Shown piece after piece: positions 16,128 through 24,690 of a stretch of DNA of 55,022 nt. The notes beneath the pieces were generated by a model. It did no database searches and was not told where the DNA came from. It was given only the letters and a program-made list of their open reading frames with translations. The stretch is from Synergistaceae bacterium (GTDB lineage: Bacteria > Synergistota > Synergistia > Synergistales > Aminobacteriaceae), in the NCBI GenBank assembly GCA_022837505.1, contig JALHFZ010000003.1, positions 1 through 55,022 of the forward strand, in the 5' to 3' direction. How positions within the stretch are numbered: the stretch's first letter is position 1; the number at the start of each line of letters is the position of its first letter. A program made the translations under genes and the position numbers.

Positions 16128-17261
16128 ATGACCATGAAGAAAAGGATTTTTCCTCTGCTCTGCGCTCTTGCAGCCCTGTTCCTCCCCTTCGCGGCGAAGG
16201 GGCCGGACGGGGTGACGATTTTCATGACGGCCCCGGCGTATTCCGGAAATCAGGAGCCTGCGAAGTTTCCTCTGAAAACCGGGGCGGCTTTGCCGACCAT
16301 CGGGACGGTGACGGGGACAAGGGTGAATCTGCGGGCCGAACCCTCTTTATCCTCGGCCGTAGTCCTGCGCTTCGAGGGGGGCGAACTGGTGGAGGTTCTT
16401 GAGAAAGCGCCGGAAAAGAGCGGCGAGGGGTACCTCTGGTATTCCGTCACCACGGGAGACGGATCAAAGGGGTGGATGTACGGCCAATTCCTGGCCGTGG
16501 ATATGGTCCCGCCGAAATTCGCCCTTGCGGCCCCTGACGGGTCGCAAGTGATCCTTCTGTATGGGGGAGACGGCCGACCCCTTATGGAGAAGGCGGCCCT
16601 CCGCTTCACCCACTGTATTTTCGACGGCGTTCTTCACCCTGTGGTCTACGAGGAGTACCAGGAGCAGGGGGCTGAGTGGAACGGCCGCGAGACGGGACAG
16701 CACTTCGGCGACCTGGGCGGCTTCCTCTTCCGGATGGAGGACAGCCCCCTGTCCCTTCCGTCCGGCGACTTCGGCGGATCGGACGCCCTCCTTGTGGACG
16801 ATGAATACGCCAATGCAGCCGGGATCGTCCCCCTTAAAAAAAAGCCGGCAAAGGTTTCGCCCGATCTGCGGAAGGAGTTCGAAAAACGGTACGGTCGAAC
16901 CCTCAAGACGATGATCCGGATCGCCGGCGCGGACTCCGGAGTGGCCGTCTACGCCATGGAGTTCAAGCCCAGGGGAAAGAGCGCCCTTGGCGTGGTGGCC
17001 CTCGTCGTGCCAGAGGGGACCTACTGCCTTGATTTCCCGGCGGACTACGACGGGCAGTCCACATGGAGCGTGGACGACGAAGGGAATTTCTACCCCGAAT
17101 ACTACTCCGTGGGGTCGCTGATGAAGCTGGATGACCGGTACGAGCTCACCCTCCACAAGCCGGCCGCCGAGAGCGCCTCGTCCCGGCTCCTGGTGACGAA
17201 GGGGGGAAAGCTTGTCGAGCAGGCAGGGAGCAGTTCCTACCGGTACATCTCACCGGAGTAG
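16128..17261 (+). CDS. Exported protein with an SH3 (SH3b) domain, function unknown
   Basis: About 377 residues. A signal peptide (MTMKKRIFPLLCALAALFLPFAA) is followed by a bacterial SH3-like segment near residues 62-120 (TVTGTRVNLRAEPSLSSAVV ending WMYGQFLAVDM). Such domains often bind cell-wall peptides. The remaining 250 residues, rich in Gly, Asp and aromatic residues, match nothing I recognise. I chose the ATG at 16128, ten bases after GGGAG; the open frame to a TTG at 16101 does not fit an SD. A strong terminator follows, so it is a single-gene unit. Confidence 0.7.
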   Translation: MTMKKRIFPLLCALAALFLPFAAKGPDGVTIFMTAPAYSGNQEPAKFPLKTGAALPTIGTVTGTRVNLRAEPSLSSAVVLRFEGGELVEVLEKAPEKSGEGYLWYSVTTGDGSKGWMYGQFLAVDMVPPKFALAAPDGSQVILLYGGDGRPLMEKAALRFTHCIFDGVLHPVVYEEYQEQGAEWNGRETGQHFGDLGGFLFRMEDSPLSLPSGDFGGSDALLVDDEYANAAGIVPLKKKPAKVSPDLRKEFEKRYGRTLKTMIRIAGADSGVAVYAMEFKPRGKSALGVVALVVPEGTYCLDFPADYDGQSTWSVDDEGNFYPEYYSVGSLMKLDDRYELTLHKPAAESASSRLLVTKGGKLVEQAGSSSYRYISPE

Positions 17262-17311
17262 GCGGAGGGGTCTTCGTTCCGCACCCTGCGGCCGGAAGGG
17301 AAGGAGAATAT

Positions 17312-17357
17312 ACCATGGGGGACGAAGGCGTGCACGCCTCGTCCCCCATGGTTTTTT
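17312..17357 (+). terminator. Strong intrinsic terminator after the SH3-domain gene
   Basis: A 14-bp stem (17312-17325 with 17339-17352) is extended by the self-complementary GGCGTGCACGCC (17327-17338) after a one-base bulge, then six T (17352-17357). It also separates the convergent M20 gene. Confidence 0.92.
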
Positions 17358-17375
17358 ATGGTCTCTCTATAGGTA

Positions 17376-18563
17376 TCAGTTCCGGGCCAGGAATTCCAGG
17401 GCGAAGATCGCCGCCTGGGCGAGAACCCCCGCACCGATGGGCAGGGCCGACTCGTCGGCTGTAAAGAGGGAGCTGTGCCAGGGGTGGACTGCGCCGATTT
17501 CGGGGTTGCCCACGCCGAGCCAGAGAAAGCATCCGGGGATTTTCTGCAGAAAGAGGGCAAAGTCCTCCCCTCCCATGGAGGGGGTGGGGACCACGACCCC
17601 TTCCGCTCCGACCATCTCCTCCGCCGCCCGCCGGGCGATTTCGGCGGCAGCCGGGTCGTTCATCACGGCAGGAAGCTGGTACTCGTAGACGAGCTCTCCT
17701 CTGCATCCGAGGCCGGCGGCGGAATTCTCCACCACCCGGCGGATCATCTTCTCCATGGAGTTCCGGACGTCGTCGCTGAAGGTGCGGACTGTCCCGGTCA
17801 TCTTCACGGAGTCGGGGATGACGTTGTTCGCCCTTCCTCCGCAGATGGTCCCGAGGGAGACCACGGCGGGCTGGAGGGGGTCCACATTCCGGCTCACTAC
17901 CGTCTGAAGGGCCGATATGACGGCGGCCGATCCGGCGATGGGGTCGATATCCCGGTGGGGAAGGGCGCCGTGCCCTCCCTTTCCCGTCACGGTGATCCCG
18001 ATGGAGTCCACCGAGGCCATGAGCCCTCCTGCCTTCACTCCCACCGTTCCGGCGGCGAGCTCGGGGTGATTGTGCAGGCCGAAGATCATCTGAGGGGCGG
18101 GGTTTTCCATGGCGCCGTTGTCGATCAGAGCCCGGGCTCCCGCGTTGATCTCCTCTGCGGGCTGAAAGAGGAATTTCACCGTCCCCCGGAGGGAGTGCTT
18201 CCGGGCGGCGAGGAGCATGGCCGCGCCGAGAAGGCAGGTCACGTGGATTTCATGGCCGCAGGCGTGCATTTTCCCCTCCTCCTCCGAGGCGAAGGGGAGG
18301 CCCGTCTCCTCGGAAACAGGAAGGCCGTCCATATCCGCCCTCAGGGCCACCACTGGGCCGTCGGAACAGCGGAGCACCCCTACGACACCCGTCTGCCCCA
18401 CCCCTTCCGTGACCTCCATGCCGAGTTCTCTCAGGATGGACGCCACGATCCCGGCCGTTCGAAATTCCTGAAAGCTCAGCTCGGGATGGCGGTGGAAATC
18501 CCGCCGCAGCTCCGTCAGTTTGGACGACAGCTCCAGGCTGTCCTTTTTAATGGAAGAATTCAT
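17376..18563 (-). CDS. M20 family amidohydrolase (aminoacylase/hippurate hydrolase-like)
   Basis: A 395-residue zinc peptidase-fold enzyme cleaving N-acyl amino acids or similar amides. Metal and catalytic motifs: RRDFHRHPELSFQEF, LRADMDGLPVSEETGLPF, MHACGHEIH, FQPAEEINAGA, GLHNHPE, GKGGHGALPHRDIDP and the late GGEDFALF. These place it in the M20D/AmhX group that also contains N-acetyldiaminopimelate deacetylase. It lies 30 bases downstream of the SHMT-like gene in the same direction, so the two are probably co-transcribed. Substrate not determined. Confidence 0.92.
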   Translation of the reverse strand: MNSSIKKDSLELSSKLTELRRDFHRHPELSFQEFRTAGIVASILRELGMEVTEGVGQTGVVGVLRCSDGPVVALRADMDGLPVSEETGLPFASEEEGKMHACGHEIHVTCLLGAAMLLAARKHSLRGTVKFLFQPAEEINAGARALIDNGAMENPAPQMIFGLHNHPELAAGTVGVKAGGLMASVDSIGITVTGKGGHGALPHRDIDPIAGSAAVISALQTVVSRNVDPLQPAVVSLGTICGGRANNVIPDSVKMTGTVRTFSDDVRNSMEKMIRRVVENSAAGLGCRGELVYEYQLPAVMNDPAAAEIARRAAEEMVGAEGVVVPTPSMGGEDFALFLQKIPGCFLWLGVGNPEIGAVHPWHSSLFTADESALPIGAGVLAQAAIFALEFLARN

Positions 18564-18593
18564 GGTCTCTTTCTCCTTTCAGCCTTTCTTTTT

Positions 18594-19874
18594 CTACAGA
18601 ACATCCTGGGTGAGGAAGGGGGAGGCGGCGAGCTCCTGCCGGGTCATGTAGAGGGGGTATTTCAGGCAGAGCTCGAGCACCCTTTCCCGGTAGGTTTTTC
18701 CTCCCGAAGAGGGTTTTTTCTCGAGGATGTCCGCCGTCATGGCCGCGACCGCAGCTGAGTCGTCAGACGTGAACCCCCGGCTCGTCACTCCGGCGAGGCC
18801 GATGCGGATTCCGCTGGTGACCGTGGGTTTCGCCGGGTCGAAGGGGATCAGGTTCATGTTCACCGTGATTCCCTCCTTCTCGAGAAGCTCCTCGGCCTCC
18901 TTCCCCGAAAGGCCCTTGCTTCGAAGGTCCACGAGCATGAGATGATTGTCCGTGCCCCCCGAGACGAGGTCGAACCCTCTTTCCTTCATCACCGAGGCAA
19001 AGCGGGAGGCGTTCTCCACGATCCGGCGTCCGTAGTTTCTGAACTCATCCGTCATGGCAAGTTTAAAGGTGAGAGCCTTTCCCGCCATGATCTGGGGGAT
19101 GGGTCCCCCCTGGATACCGGGGAAGATGGCCTTGTCGATTTTCGAGGCGAATTCGCTTTTGCAGAGGATATTCCCCCCCCGGGCCCCCCTCATGGTCTTC
19201 GTGGTGGTGAAGGTGACGAAATGGGCGTGGGGCACGGGGCTCGGATGAACTCCCGCCGCCACGAGGCCGGCGATATGGGCCATGTCCACGAGGAAGAGTG
19301 CCCCGGTCTTCTCGGCGATGGAGGCGAAGCGGGCAAAGTCGATGGTCCGGGAGTAGGCGCTCCCGCCGGCGATGATCATCTTCGGTCGGTGCTCGAGGGC
19401 GAGGCGCTCCGCCTCGTCGTAGTCGAGAAGGCCCGTCTCTTTGTTCACCCCGTAGCTGTAGGATTTGAAGAATTTTCCCGAGATGTTCACCGATGTGCCG
19501 TGGGAAAGGTGCCCTCCGTGGCGGAGGTCCATTCCGAGGATGACGTCCCCCGGCTCGAGCATGGCCATGAAGACGGCGAGGTTGGCGTTCACCCCCGAAT
19601 GGGGCTGGACATTGGCGTGCTCCGCTCCGAAGAGGATCTTGGCCCGCTCGATGGCGAGGCTCTCCACCACGTCGATGAAGCGGCATCCGCCGTGGTACCT
19701 CTTGCCGGGGTACCCCTCGGCGTACTTGTTGGTGAGAATGGAGCCCTGGGCCTCAAGGATCACCTCCGGAACAAAGTTCTCCGAGGCGATGAGCTCGATG
19801 GTCAGGTTCTGCCGGGCCTTCTCCCCCTCGATGGCGGCGGCAAGTTCGGGATCGAGAAACGATATCAGGTTCAA
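18594..19874 (-). CDS. glyA: Serine hydroxymethyltransferase family protein, divergent active site
   Basis: A 426-residue PLP enzyme of the SHMT family, which interconverts serine and glycine with tetrahydrofolate. It keeps IELIASENFVPEVI, NKYAEGYPGKRY and the Asp of LVDMAHIAG. It departs from the usual sequence at several active-site positions: the Lys motif reads TFTTTKTMRGARGG (normally TTTTHKTLRGPRGG), so the His before the PLP Lys is Thr; RYYGG is RYHGG; and TVNMNLIPF and RIGLAGVTSRG replace the common TVNKN and RIGTPA. It may therefore be a paralogue with a different substrate. It is upstream of the M20 gene. Confidence 0.85.
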   Translation of the reverse strand: MNLISFLDPELAAAIEGEKARQNLTIELIASENFVPEVILEAQGSILTNKYAEGYPGKRYHGGCRFIDVVESLAIERAKILFGAEHANVQPHSGVNANLAVFMAMLEPGDVILGMDLRHGGHLSHGTSVNISGKFFKSYSYGVNKETGLLDYDEAERLALEHRPKMIIAGGSAYSRTIDFARFASIAEKTGALFLVDMAHIAGLVAAGVHPSPVPHAHFVTFTTTKTMRGARGGNILCKSEFASKIDKAIFPGIQGGPIPQIMAGKALTFKLAMTDEFRNYGRRIVENASRFASVMKERGFDLVSGGTDNHLMLVDLRSKGLSGKEAEELLEKEGITVNMNLIPFDPAKPTVTSGIRIGLAGVTSRGFTSDDSAAVAAMTADILEKKPSSGGKTYRERVLELCLKYPLYMTRQELAASPFLTQDVL

Positions 19875-19937
19875 TTCAGCACTCTCCTTTTCGAAAAAGA
19901 TGTATCTCCTGAAATTTCAGCGGGCAATTTTCTTGCC

Positions 19938-20384
19938 TCAGACGGAGGGTTCCTCTCCCCCTGAATCCTCCCGGGCGGGCAACCTCAGAAAGAGGGCGGT
20001 GGCCTCCGCCATCTTCTTTCCCTCGTCGTCGGTGAGCACCCCCGAGGCGTTGATGCGTCGGCCGATCCTTCTCTCGACCTTCCCCTTCACCACGTAGGCC
20101 TTTCCGGATTTGACCGGCCGGAGGTAGCGGATGGACATCTCCCCCGTCATGGCCCACGTGCCGATCTCCTTTTTCACCGCCCACGCCATGGCGTCGTCGA
20201 AGACGGAGGCGATGATCCCCCCGTGGACGATCCCCTCATAGCCGCACCAGCTGGAATCGGGGGAGAGGGCGATCTCCGTGTTCCCTTCCTCTTCGTTCCA
20301 CAAAATGTCCAAAGCGAGGCTCCTCGGGTTGTCTCCGGCGGAACCGCAGACGAAGCACCCCTTTGACCGGGGAAGATGTTCCAT
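19938..20384 (-). CDS. PaaI-like hotdog-fold thioesterase
   Basis: A 148-residue single-domain hotdog protein. The N-terminus CFVCGSAGDNPRSLALDILW and the helix GIVHGGIIASVFDDAMAWA match the PaaI/YbgC-type acyl-CoA thioesterase pattern, in which the HGG loop and the following Asp shape the active site. It hydrolyses a thioester, probably a small acyl-CoA; substrate unknown. It lies 63 bases upstream of the SHMT-like gene on the same strand and could be the first gene of that unit. Confidence 0.85.
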   Translation of the reverse strand: MEHLPRSKGCFVCGSAGDNPRSLALDILWNEEEGNTEIALSPDSSWCGYEGIVHGGIIASVFDDAMAWAVKKEIGTWAMTGEMSIRYLRPVKSGKAYVVKGKVERRIGRRINASGVLTDDEGKKMAEATALFLRLPAREDSGGEEPSV

Positions 20385-20488
20385 GAATTTTTACCCCTCT
20401 CGTGAGAAAATTTCCCCGATTATAGCCCAAGAAAGGAAGAAAGGTATAATAAAAATCACAAATACCCCATTTCCGGGAGGGCGAGAGC

Positions 20489-20749
20489 ATGCGTATTTCA
20501 GGTATATTTGAAGACGAAGAGGGGAACGCCCGCTACCTGATCGAAAGTGAAAGGGGCGGAGCAGATGCCCTGATGATCTACGACGAAGAAAAGGGACGGA
20601 TGGACCGGGTGGAAAAGGAAGAGGCCCGGCGGATGCTTGAGGAGGGGGAGTTTGAACCCTGCTTCCATCCCGCCTCCGAGATGTTTTTTTCGGACGAACT
20701 TGAAAGACTGGCCGAATTTTTTGCCCTTGAGAAGGAGGAAGGGGAATGA
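20489..20749 (+). CDS. Small acidic protein of unknown function
   Basis: An 86-residue, very acidic cytosolic protein (more than a quarter of residues Asp or Glu) with no signal peptide or membrane helix. It has a beta-rich start (MRISGIFEDEEGNARYLIES) and helical second half (EKEEARRMLEEGEF, DELERLAEFFALEKEEGE). SD GGGAGGGCGAGAGC precedes the ATG. Its stop overlaps the amidohydrolase start by four bases (ATGA), which supports real expression and a shared role. I do not recognise the family. Confidence 0.75.
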   Translation: MRISGIFEDEEGNARYLIESERGGADALMIYDEEKGRMDRVEKEEARRMLEEGEFEPCFHPASEMFFSDELERLAEFFALEKEEGE

Positions 20750-22359
20750 AAACAGGGAGAACGGTCTTCTACAACGGAAAAATAGCCCTTCCGGGAGGGT
20801 TCGCCTCGGCAATCGCCGTGAACGGGCAGACCATCACGGCGGTGGGCGGCAGCGATAATGTGCTGGCCGGAAGCGGCGGGGCGGAAAAGATCGACCTCGG
20901 CGGCAGGCTCGTCCTGCCGGGCTTCAACGACGGACACATGCACTTTCTCGCCTATGCCCTCTCCCTGGAACAGGGGGATTTTACCGGTTCATCCTCTCTG
21001 TCGGAGGTCCGCTCCCGGTTCCGCTCTCTTCTGGACCGGACGAACCCGAAGGAGGGGGAGTGGATCCTCGGCCGGGGGTGGAACCACGAACACTTCGATG
21101 AACAGTGCATTTTCACCAGGGAGGACCTCGACGATCTCAGCCCCCGCAACCCCGTCCTTCTCACCCGGGTGTGCGGCCACGTGGCGGTCCTCAACTCCCA
21201 GGCCTTGGCCCTTCTGGGCATCACGGGGGAGAGCCGCTTCCCCGGCGGAGTGGTGGACCTCGACGACCGGGGAGAGCCCACGGGGGTCGTCCGGGAGACG
21301 GCGGTGGAGTGGGCCCGTTCGCAGATCCCCCTTCCCGATTCCGCCAGGCTCCGCAGGCTCGTCGCCCGTGGAGGGGAGGAGGCCGCGAAGGCGGGCCTGA
21401 CCTCCATCCAGTCCGACGATCTCGGAACCGTGGGAGGGGATTTCCGCAAAGTTATCGACCTCTATCTCACCCTGGACCGGGAGGGGGAAATGCCCCTGCG
21501 GATTACGGAGCAGTTTTTGCTTAGAACCCAGGAGGCCCTCGAAGAATTTCTCGCCGAAGGGTGGCGCACCGGGGACGGAAGCCCCTTCTTCCACGTGGGG
21601 CCCCTGAAGATCCTCACCGACGGCTCCATGGGGGGGCGAACTGCCCTGCTTCGAGAGGACTACTCCGATATGCCCGAGGTGAGAGGAGTCGCCATTTATC
21701 CTCAGGAGGAGCTCGACCGCCTCGTCCTCACCGCCTCCCGGGCGGGAATGCAGGTGGCGGCCCATGCCATCGGCGACGGCGCCCTCGACATGTGCCTCGA
21801 TGCCATGGAGAAGGGGCTGAAGGCCGCTCCCCGGGCTGCCCGGCACTTTATCGTCCACTGCCAGATGGGGGACTTTGCCCAGTACCAGCGGATGGCCCGG
21901 CTCGGAGTGGGCGCGGCAGTACAGCCTCCCTTCGTCCCCTCCGACCGCCCCATGGCCCTGAAGAGGATCGGCGAGAGGCGGGCCCTCTCGGGGTACGCCT
22001 GGAAGACCCTGCTGGACCTCGGGATCTTTCTCTCGGGCGGGTCGGACTGCCCCGTGGAGACCTTCAACCCCCTCTGGGGGATCGCCGCGGCGGTGACCCG
22101 CCAGGACGAAAGGGGAAACCCCGCAGGGGGGTGGAGCCCCTCCCAGAAGCTGACAGTGGAGGAGGCGGTGGACCTCTACACCCGGGGAGGGGCCTACGCC
22201 TCTTTCGAAGAGGACCGGAAGGGAACCCTCGAAGCGGGGAAATACAGCGACCTCGTGGTCCTCAGCCGGGACATCTTCTCCATCCCCGAAGAGGAAATTC
22301 AGTTCGTCGAAGCCGACCTCACCATGGTGGGCGGAAAGATCACCCACAGGACCTTCTGA
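20746..22359 (+). CDS. Amidohydrolase family protein (YtcJ/NfdA-like)
   Basis: A 537-residue metal-dependent amidohydrolase of the YtcJ type. It has an N-terminal beta domain (FYNGKIALPGG), the metal motif LPGFNDGHMHFLAYA (about 60-70), GRGWNHEHFDE, a carboxylate/His region VGPLKILTDGSMGGRTALL, AAHAIGDGALD, and the late SGGSDCPVETFNPLWGI that carries the catalytic Asp, with KYSDLVVLSRD at the end. Family members hydrolyse N-substituted formamides and related amides; substrate unknown. Cytosolic. Translationally coupled to the small acidic protein. Confidence 0.92.
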   Translation: MKTGRTVFYNGKIALPGGFASAIAVNGQTITAVGGSDNVLAGSGGAEKIDLGGRLVLPGFNDGHMHFLAYALSLEQGDFTGSSSLSEVRSRFRSLLDRTNPKEGEWILGRGWNHEHFDEQCIFTREDLDDLSPRNPVLLTRVCGHVAVLNSQALALLGITGESRFPGGVVDLDDRGEPTGVVRETAVEWARSQIPLPDSARLRRLVARGGEEAAKAGLTSIQSDDLGTVGGDFRKVIDLYLTLDREGEMPLRITEQFLLRTQEALEEFLAEGWRTGDGSPFFHVGPLKILTDGSMGGRTALLREDYSDMPEVRGVAIYPQEELDRLVLTASRAGMQVAAHAIGDGALDMCLDAMEKGLKAAPRAARHFIVHCQMGDFAQYQRMARLGVGAAVQPPFVPSDRPMALKRIGERRALSGYAWKTLLDLGIFLSGGSDCPVETFNPLWGIAAAVTRQDERGNPAGGWSPSQKLTVEEAVDLYTRGGAYASFEEDRKGTLEAGKYSDLVVLSRDIFSIPEEEIQFVEADLTMVGGKITHRTF

Positions 22360-22406
22360 GCCTGCCCCCGGTCAGCAGAGGAGCAATTGAAGAAGAATTT
22401 GAAGTG

Positions 22407-22435
22407 CCCGGGAGTATATGCCATACTCTTCCGGG
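22407..22435 (+). other. Stem-loop before the FAD-oxidoreductase gene
   Basis: CCCGG (22407-22411) pairs with CCGGG (22431-22435) and GAGTAT (22412-22417) with ATACTC (22423-22428), with a two-base bulge. No T-tract follows. It may be an mRNA processing or attenuation hairpin in the 108-base gap. Confidence 0.4.
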
Positions 22436-22467
22436 TACATCACATCATTTGAAGGAGCAATCCGTCC

Positions 22468-24690
22468 ATGATTCGTAACCGCAGCAGAAAGCTTTTTGCC
22501 GTTCTCGCACCCCTTGTACTCTTGCTCGTCACCCTTTCAGGCCCTTCCCTCGCCGCCCTCTCCTACGACGTGGTGGTCGCCGGTGGAGGAGCGGGGGGAG
22601 TGGGCGCCGCCATCGCCGCCGCCAGGCTCGGCGTCCGGGTGGCCCTTCTCGAGGAGACTGACTGGCTCGGCGGCCAGATGACCGCCGCCGCAGTCTCCAC
22701 CATGGATGACCTCAGCGGAAACAAAACAGGAATCTACGGCGAGTTCTACGGCCAGGTGGCCCTGCACTATTTCCTCAAGGGCAAATCCGTCTCCACCTGC
22801 TACTGGGACGGAGGCACCATGGCCTTCGAGCCCTCCGTGGGCCGATCCATTCTCGCGTCCATGGCGGCGAAGGCATCGGAGAGGGCCTCGTCGGGAGGCA
22901 GAAACGGAACCCTCGATATCTTCTATTTCTCAAAGATCACCGGGGTGAAGCGGGAAGGGCCCGCCGTCCGGAAGGTCACGGCAGACCTTGGGGGGCAAAA
23001 AACGGAGATTAACTGCGCCGTCCTCATCGATGCTACAGAATTGGGTGACGTCATCCCTCTGGTCCGGGCCCGCTACCGGGCGGGAAACTCCCAGAGCCCG
23101 AACATAGGCGAAGAGGGAAGAATACAGGACATCACCTGGCTCGCCGTGATCAAAAAGTACCCCGGAGGGATCCCCCCGTCACTCCGGATCTCCACCCCTC
23201 CGCCGGGGTACGACCGCTACGCTCCCGCCTTCCGCAAGATCGTGGCTGCCGGGGGGAACTCCTTCCGGGACTATCCCCTCAAGCTCCCCGTGGACTTCGC
23301 CACCCACAACGGCTACCGGGGGCTTCCCGATTCCTCCAATCCCGAGAGCTACAATGCCGCCACCCCCGAGGGGTGGGAGGCCATTACGAAGACCGGGGTC
23401 AACTGGGCCAACGACTACCCCGGAGCGGAGAAGTGGGAGGGGCGGAGCGGCCTTCCCGTCGTCTATATCGAGGACCTGGAATTCCGCCGGAGGGCGGATG
23501 GAGAGGCCATCATCAAGACCCTCTGCTTCCTCTACTATATTCAGCATGAACTCGGAGAGCCCTGGTCCGTGGCGGACGACGAATTTCTCTCGCCCCTTCC
23601 CGGGGAGCTCACCCGGGGTATTCTCGGAGACGAGTACGCCGAGGTCCTCCGGCGTCTCCCCCTTATCCCCTACGTCCGGGAGAGCCGCCGCATCGTGGGG
23701 CTTGAGACTCCCACGTCGGCCGCCGTCAGGCGAAACTCGGAAAGCTATACGGACGGCCGGGAGGGGAGGGAAATTCCCACGGCCCTTGCCATCGGCGGGT
23801 ACATACTGGACCTTCATGGAGCGGATGAGGACGAGGATCTCGAGGCCGAGCTCGGAGAGCGGGCATCTTCCATTAAGACCGACATGCCCAGGGGGCCCTT
23901 CCAGGTTCCCTTCGGCGCCTTCATCCCCGTTGAGGTGGACGGATTTCTCCCTGCGGAGAAGAACCTCTCCATGTCGAGGCTTGTGAGCGGCGCCCTGCGC
24001 CTGCAGCCCATCTCCATGCATACGGGGCAGGCCGCGGGCACTCTCGCCGCCCTTGCGGTCCTCGAGGATCTGCCTCCGAGAAAGATCGACCCCCGGCTCG
24101 TGCAGCGCCATCTCCTCGAGGCGGGAAGCGCCCTTTCCCTCTGCGAATACAGCGATGTACCCCAAGACCACCCCTTCTGGCCGGGAGTTCAGATGGCGAA
24201 CCTCTACGGCTGGATTCCTCCCGAAGAGCTGCCCTCCTCCCCGTCGGCGAAAATCGACGACATCTACAACAACAAAGTGGTGGTAGCCCGTCTCTTCGGC
24301 CGGGACAAGGGGGTCTTCGGCGTGGATACCCCCCTTACGGGGCAGGAGACGGAGATGCTGCTCCGAAAGGCCTTCGAGGGGGAGGATTCGCCCCTCCTGC
24401 TCTTTCCCGAAGGGGGAACGGGCGGCTTCGTCGCCAGAAAGGATTTTGCCGACGCCCTTGCCCGCGCCCTGGGATACGGCCCGGGAGGAAAGGAATGGCC
24501 TTCGCGGTTCGCCGATATAGAGGCATCATCTCCCCTCTTCGGTCCGGTCCACTACCTGGCTGAGAAGGGCATTCTCGACCGTGCCGCGCCGGGAGGGGTT
24601 TTTCTGCCCGACTCTTTCATTTCCCGGGGCGCCGCCGCAGATATGGTCATGCGGGCAGTGACGATCAGGAAGGGAGAGAAACAATCATGA
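22468..24690 (+). CDS. Exported FAD-dependent oxidoreductase with C-terminal SLH-like repeats
   Basis: 740 residues. A signal peptide (about 1-30) leads straight into a Rossmann FAD motif, VVVAGGGAGGVGAA (35-48), then LLEETDWLGGQMTAAAVSTMDD and LIDATELGDVIPLVRARYRAG, as in the FAD_oxidored (PF12831-like) family. Near 500-530, SRLVSGALRLQPISMHTGQAAG completes the flavin fold. Residues about 560-625 (YSDVPQDHPFWPGVQ) and 680-731 (RFADIEASSPLFGPVHYLAE with PDSFISRGAAADMVMRA) look like S-layer-homology modules, which anchor proteins to the cell envelope. Substrate unknown. It overlaps the next gene by four bases. Confidence 0.85.
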   Translation: MIRNRSRKLFAVLAPLVLLLVTLSGPSLAALSYDVVVAGGGAGGVGAAIAAARLGVRVALLEETDWLGGQMTAAAVSTMDDLSGNKTGIYGEFYGQVALHYFLKGKSVSTCYWDGGTMAFEPSVGRSILASMAAKASERASSGGRNGTLDIFYFSKITGVKREGPAVRKVTADLGGQKTEINCAVLIDATELGDVIPLVRARYRAGNSQSPNIGEEGRIQDITWLAVIKKYPGGIPPSLRISTPPPGYDRYAPAFRKIVAAGGNSFRDYPLKLPVDFATHNGYRGLPDSSNPESYNAATPEGWEAITKTGVNWANDYPGAEKWEGRSGLPVVYIEDLEFRRRADGEAIIKTLCFLYYIQHELGEPWSVADDEFLSPLPGELTRGILGDEYAEVLRRLPLIPYVRESRRIVGLETPTSAAVRRNSESYTDGREGREIPTALAIGGYILDLHGADEDEDLEAELGERASSIKTDMPRGPFQVPFGAFIPVEVDGFLPAEKNLSMSRLVSGALRLQPISMHTGQAAGTLAALAVLEDLPPRKIDPRLVQRHLLEAGSALSLCEYSDVPQDHPFWPGVQMANLYGWIPPEELPSSPSAKIDDIYNNKVVVARLFGRDKGVFGVDTPLTGQETEMLLRKAFEGEDSPLLLFPEGGTGGFVARKDFADALARALGYGPGGKEWPSRFADIEASSPLFGPVHYLAEKGILDRAAPGGVFLPDSFISRGAAADMVMRAVTIRKGEKQS

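Noticed and set aside
15857..16225. 122-codon minus-strand frame across the malic enzyme/SH3 intergenic region
   Set aside because: It overlaps the start of the SH3-domain gene, crosses the promoter and operator, has no SD and an unlikely composition.
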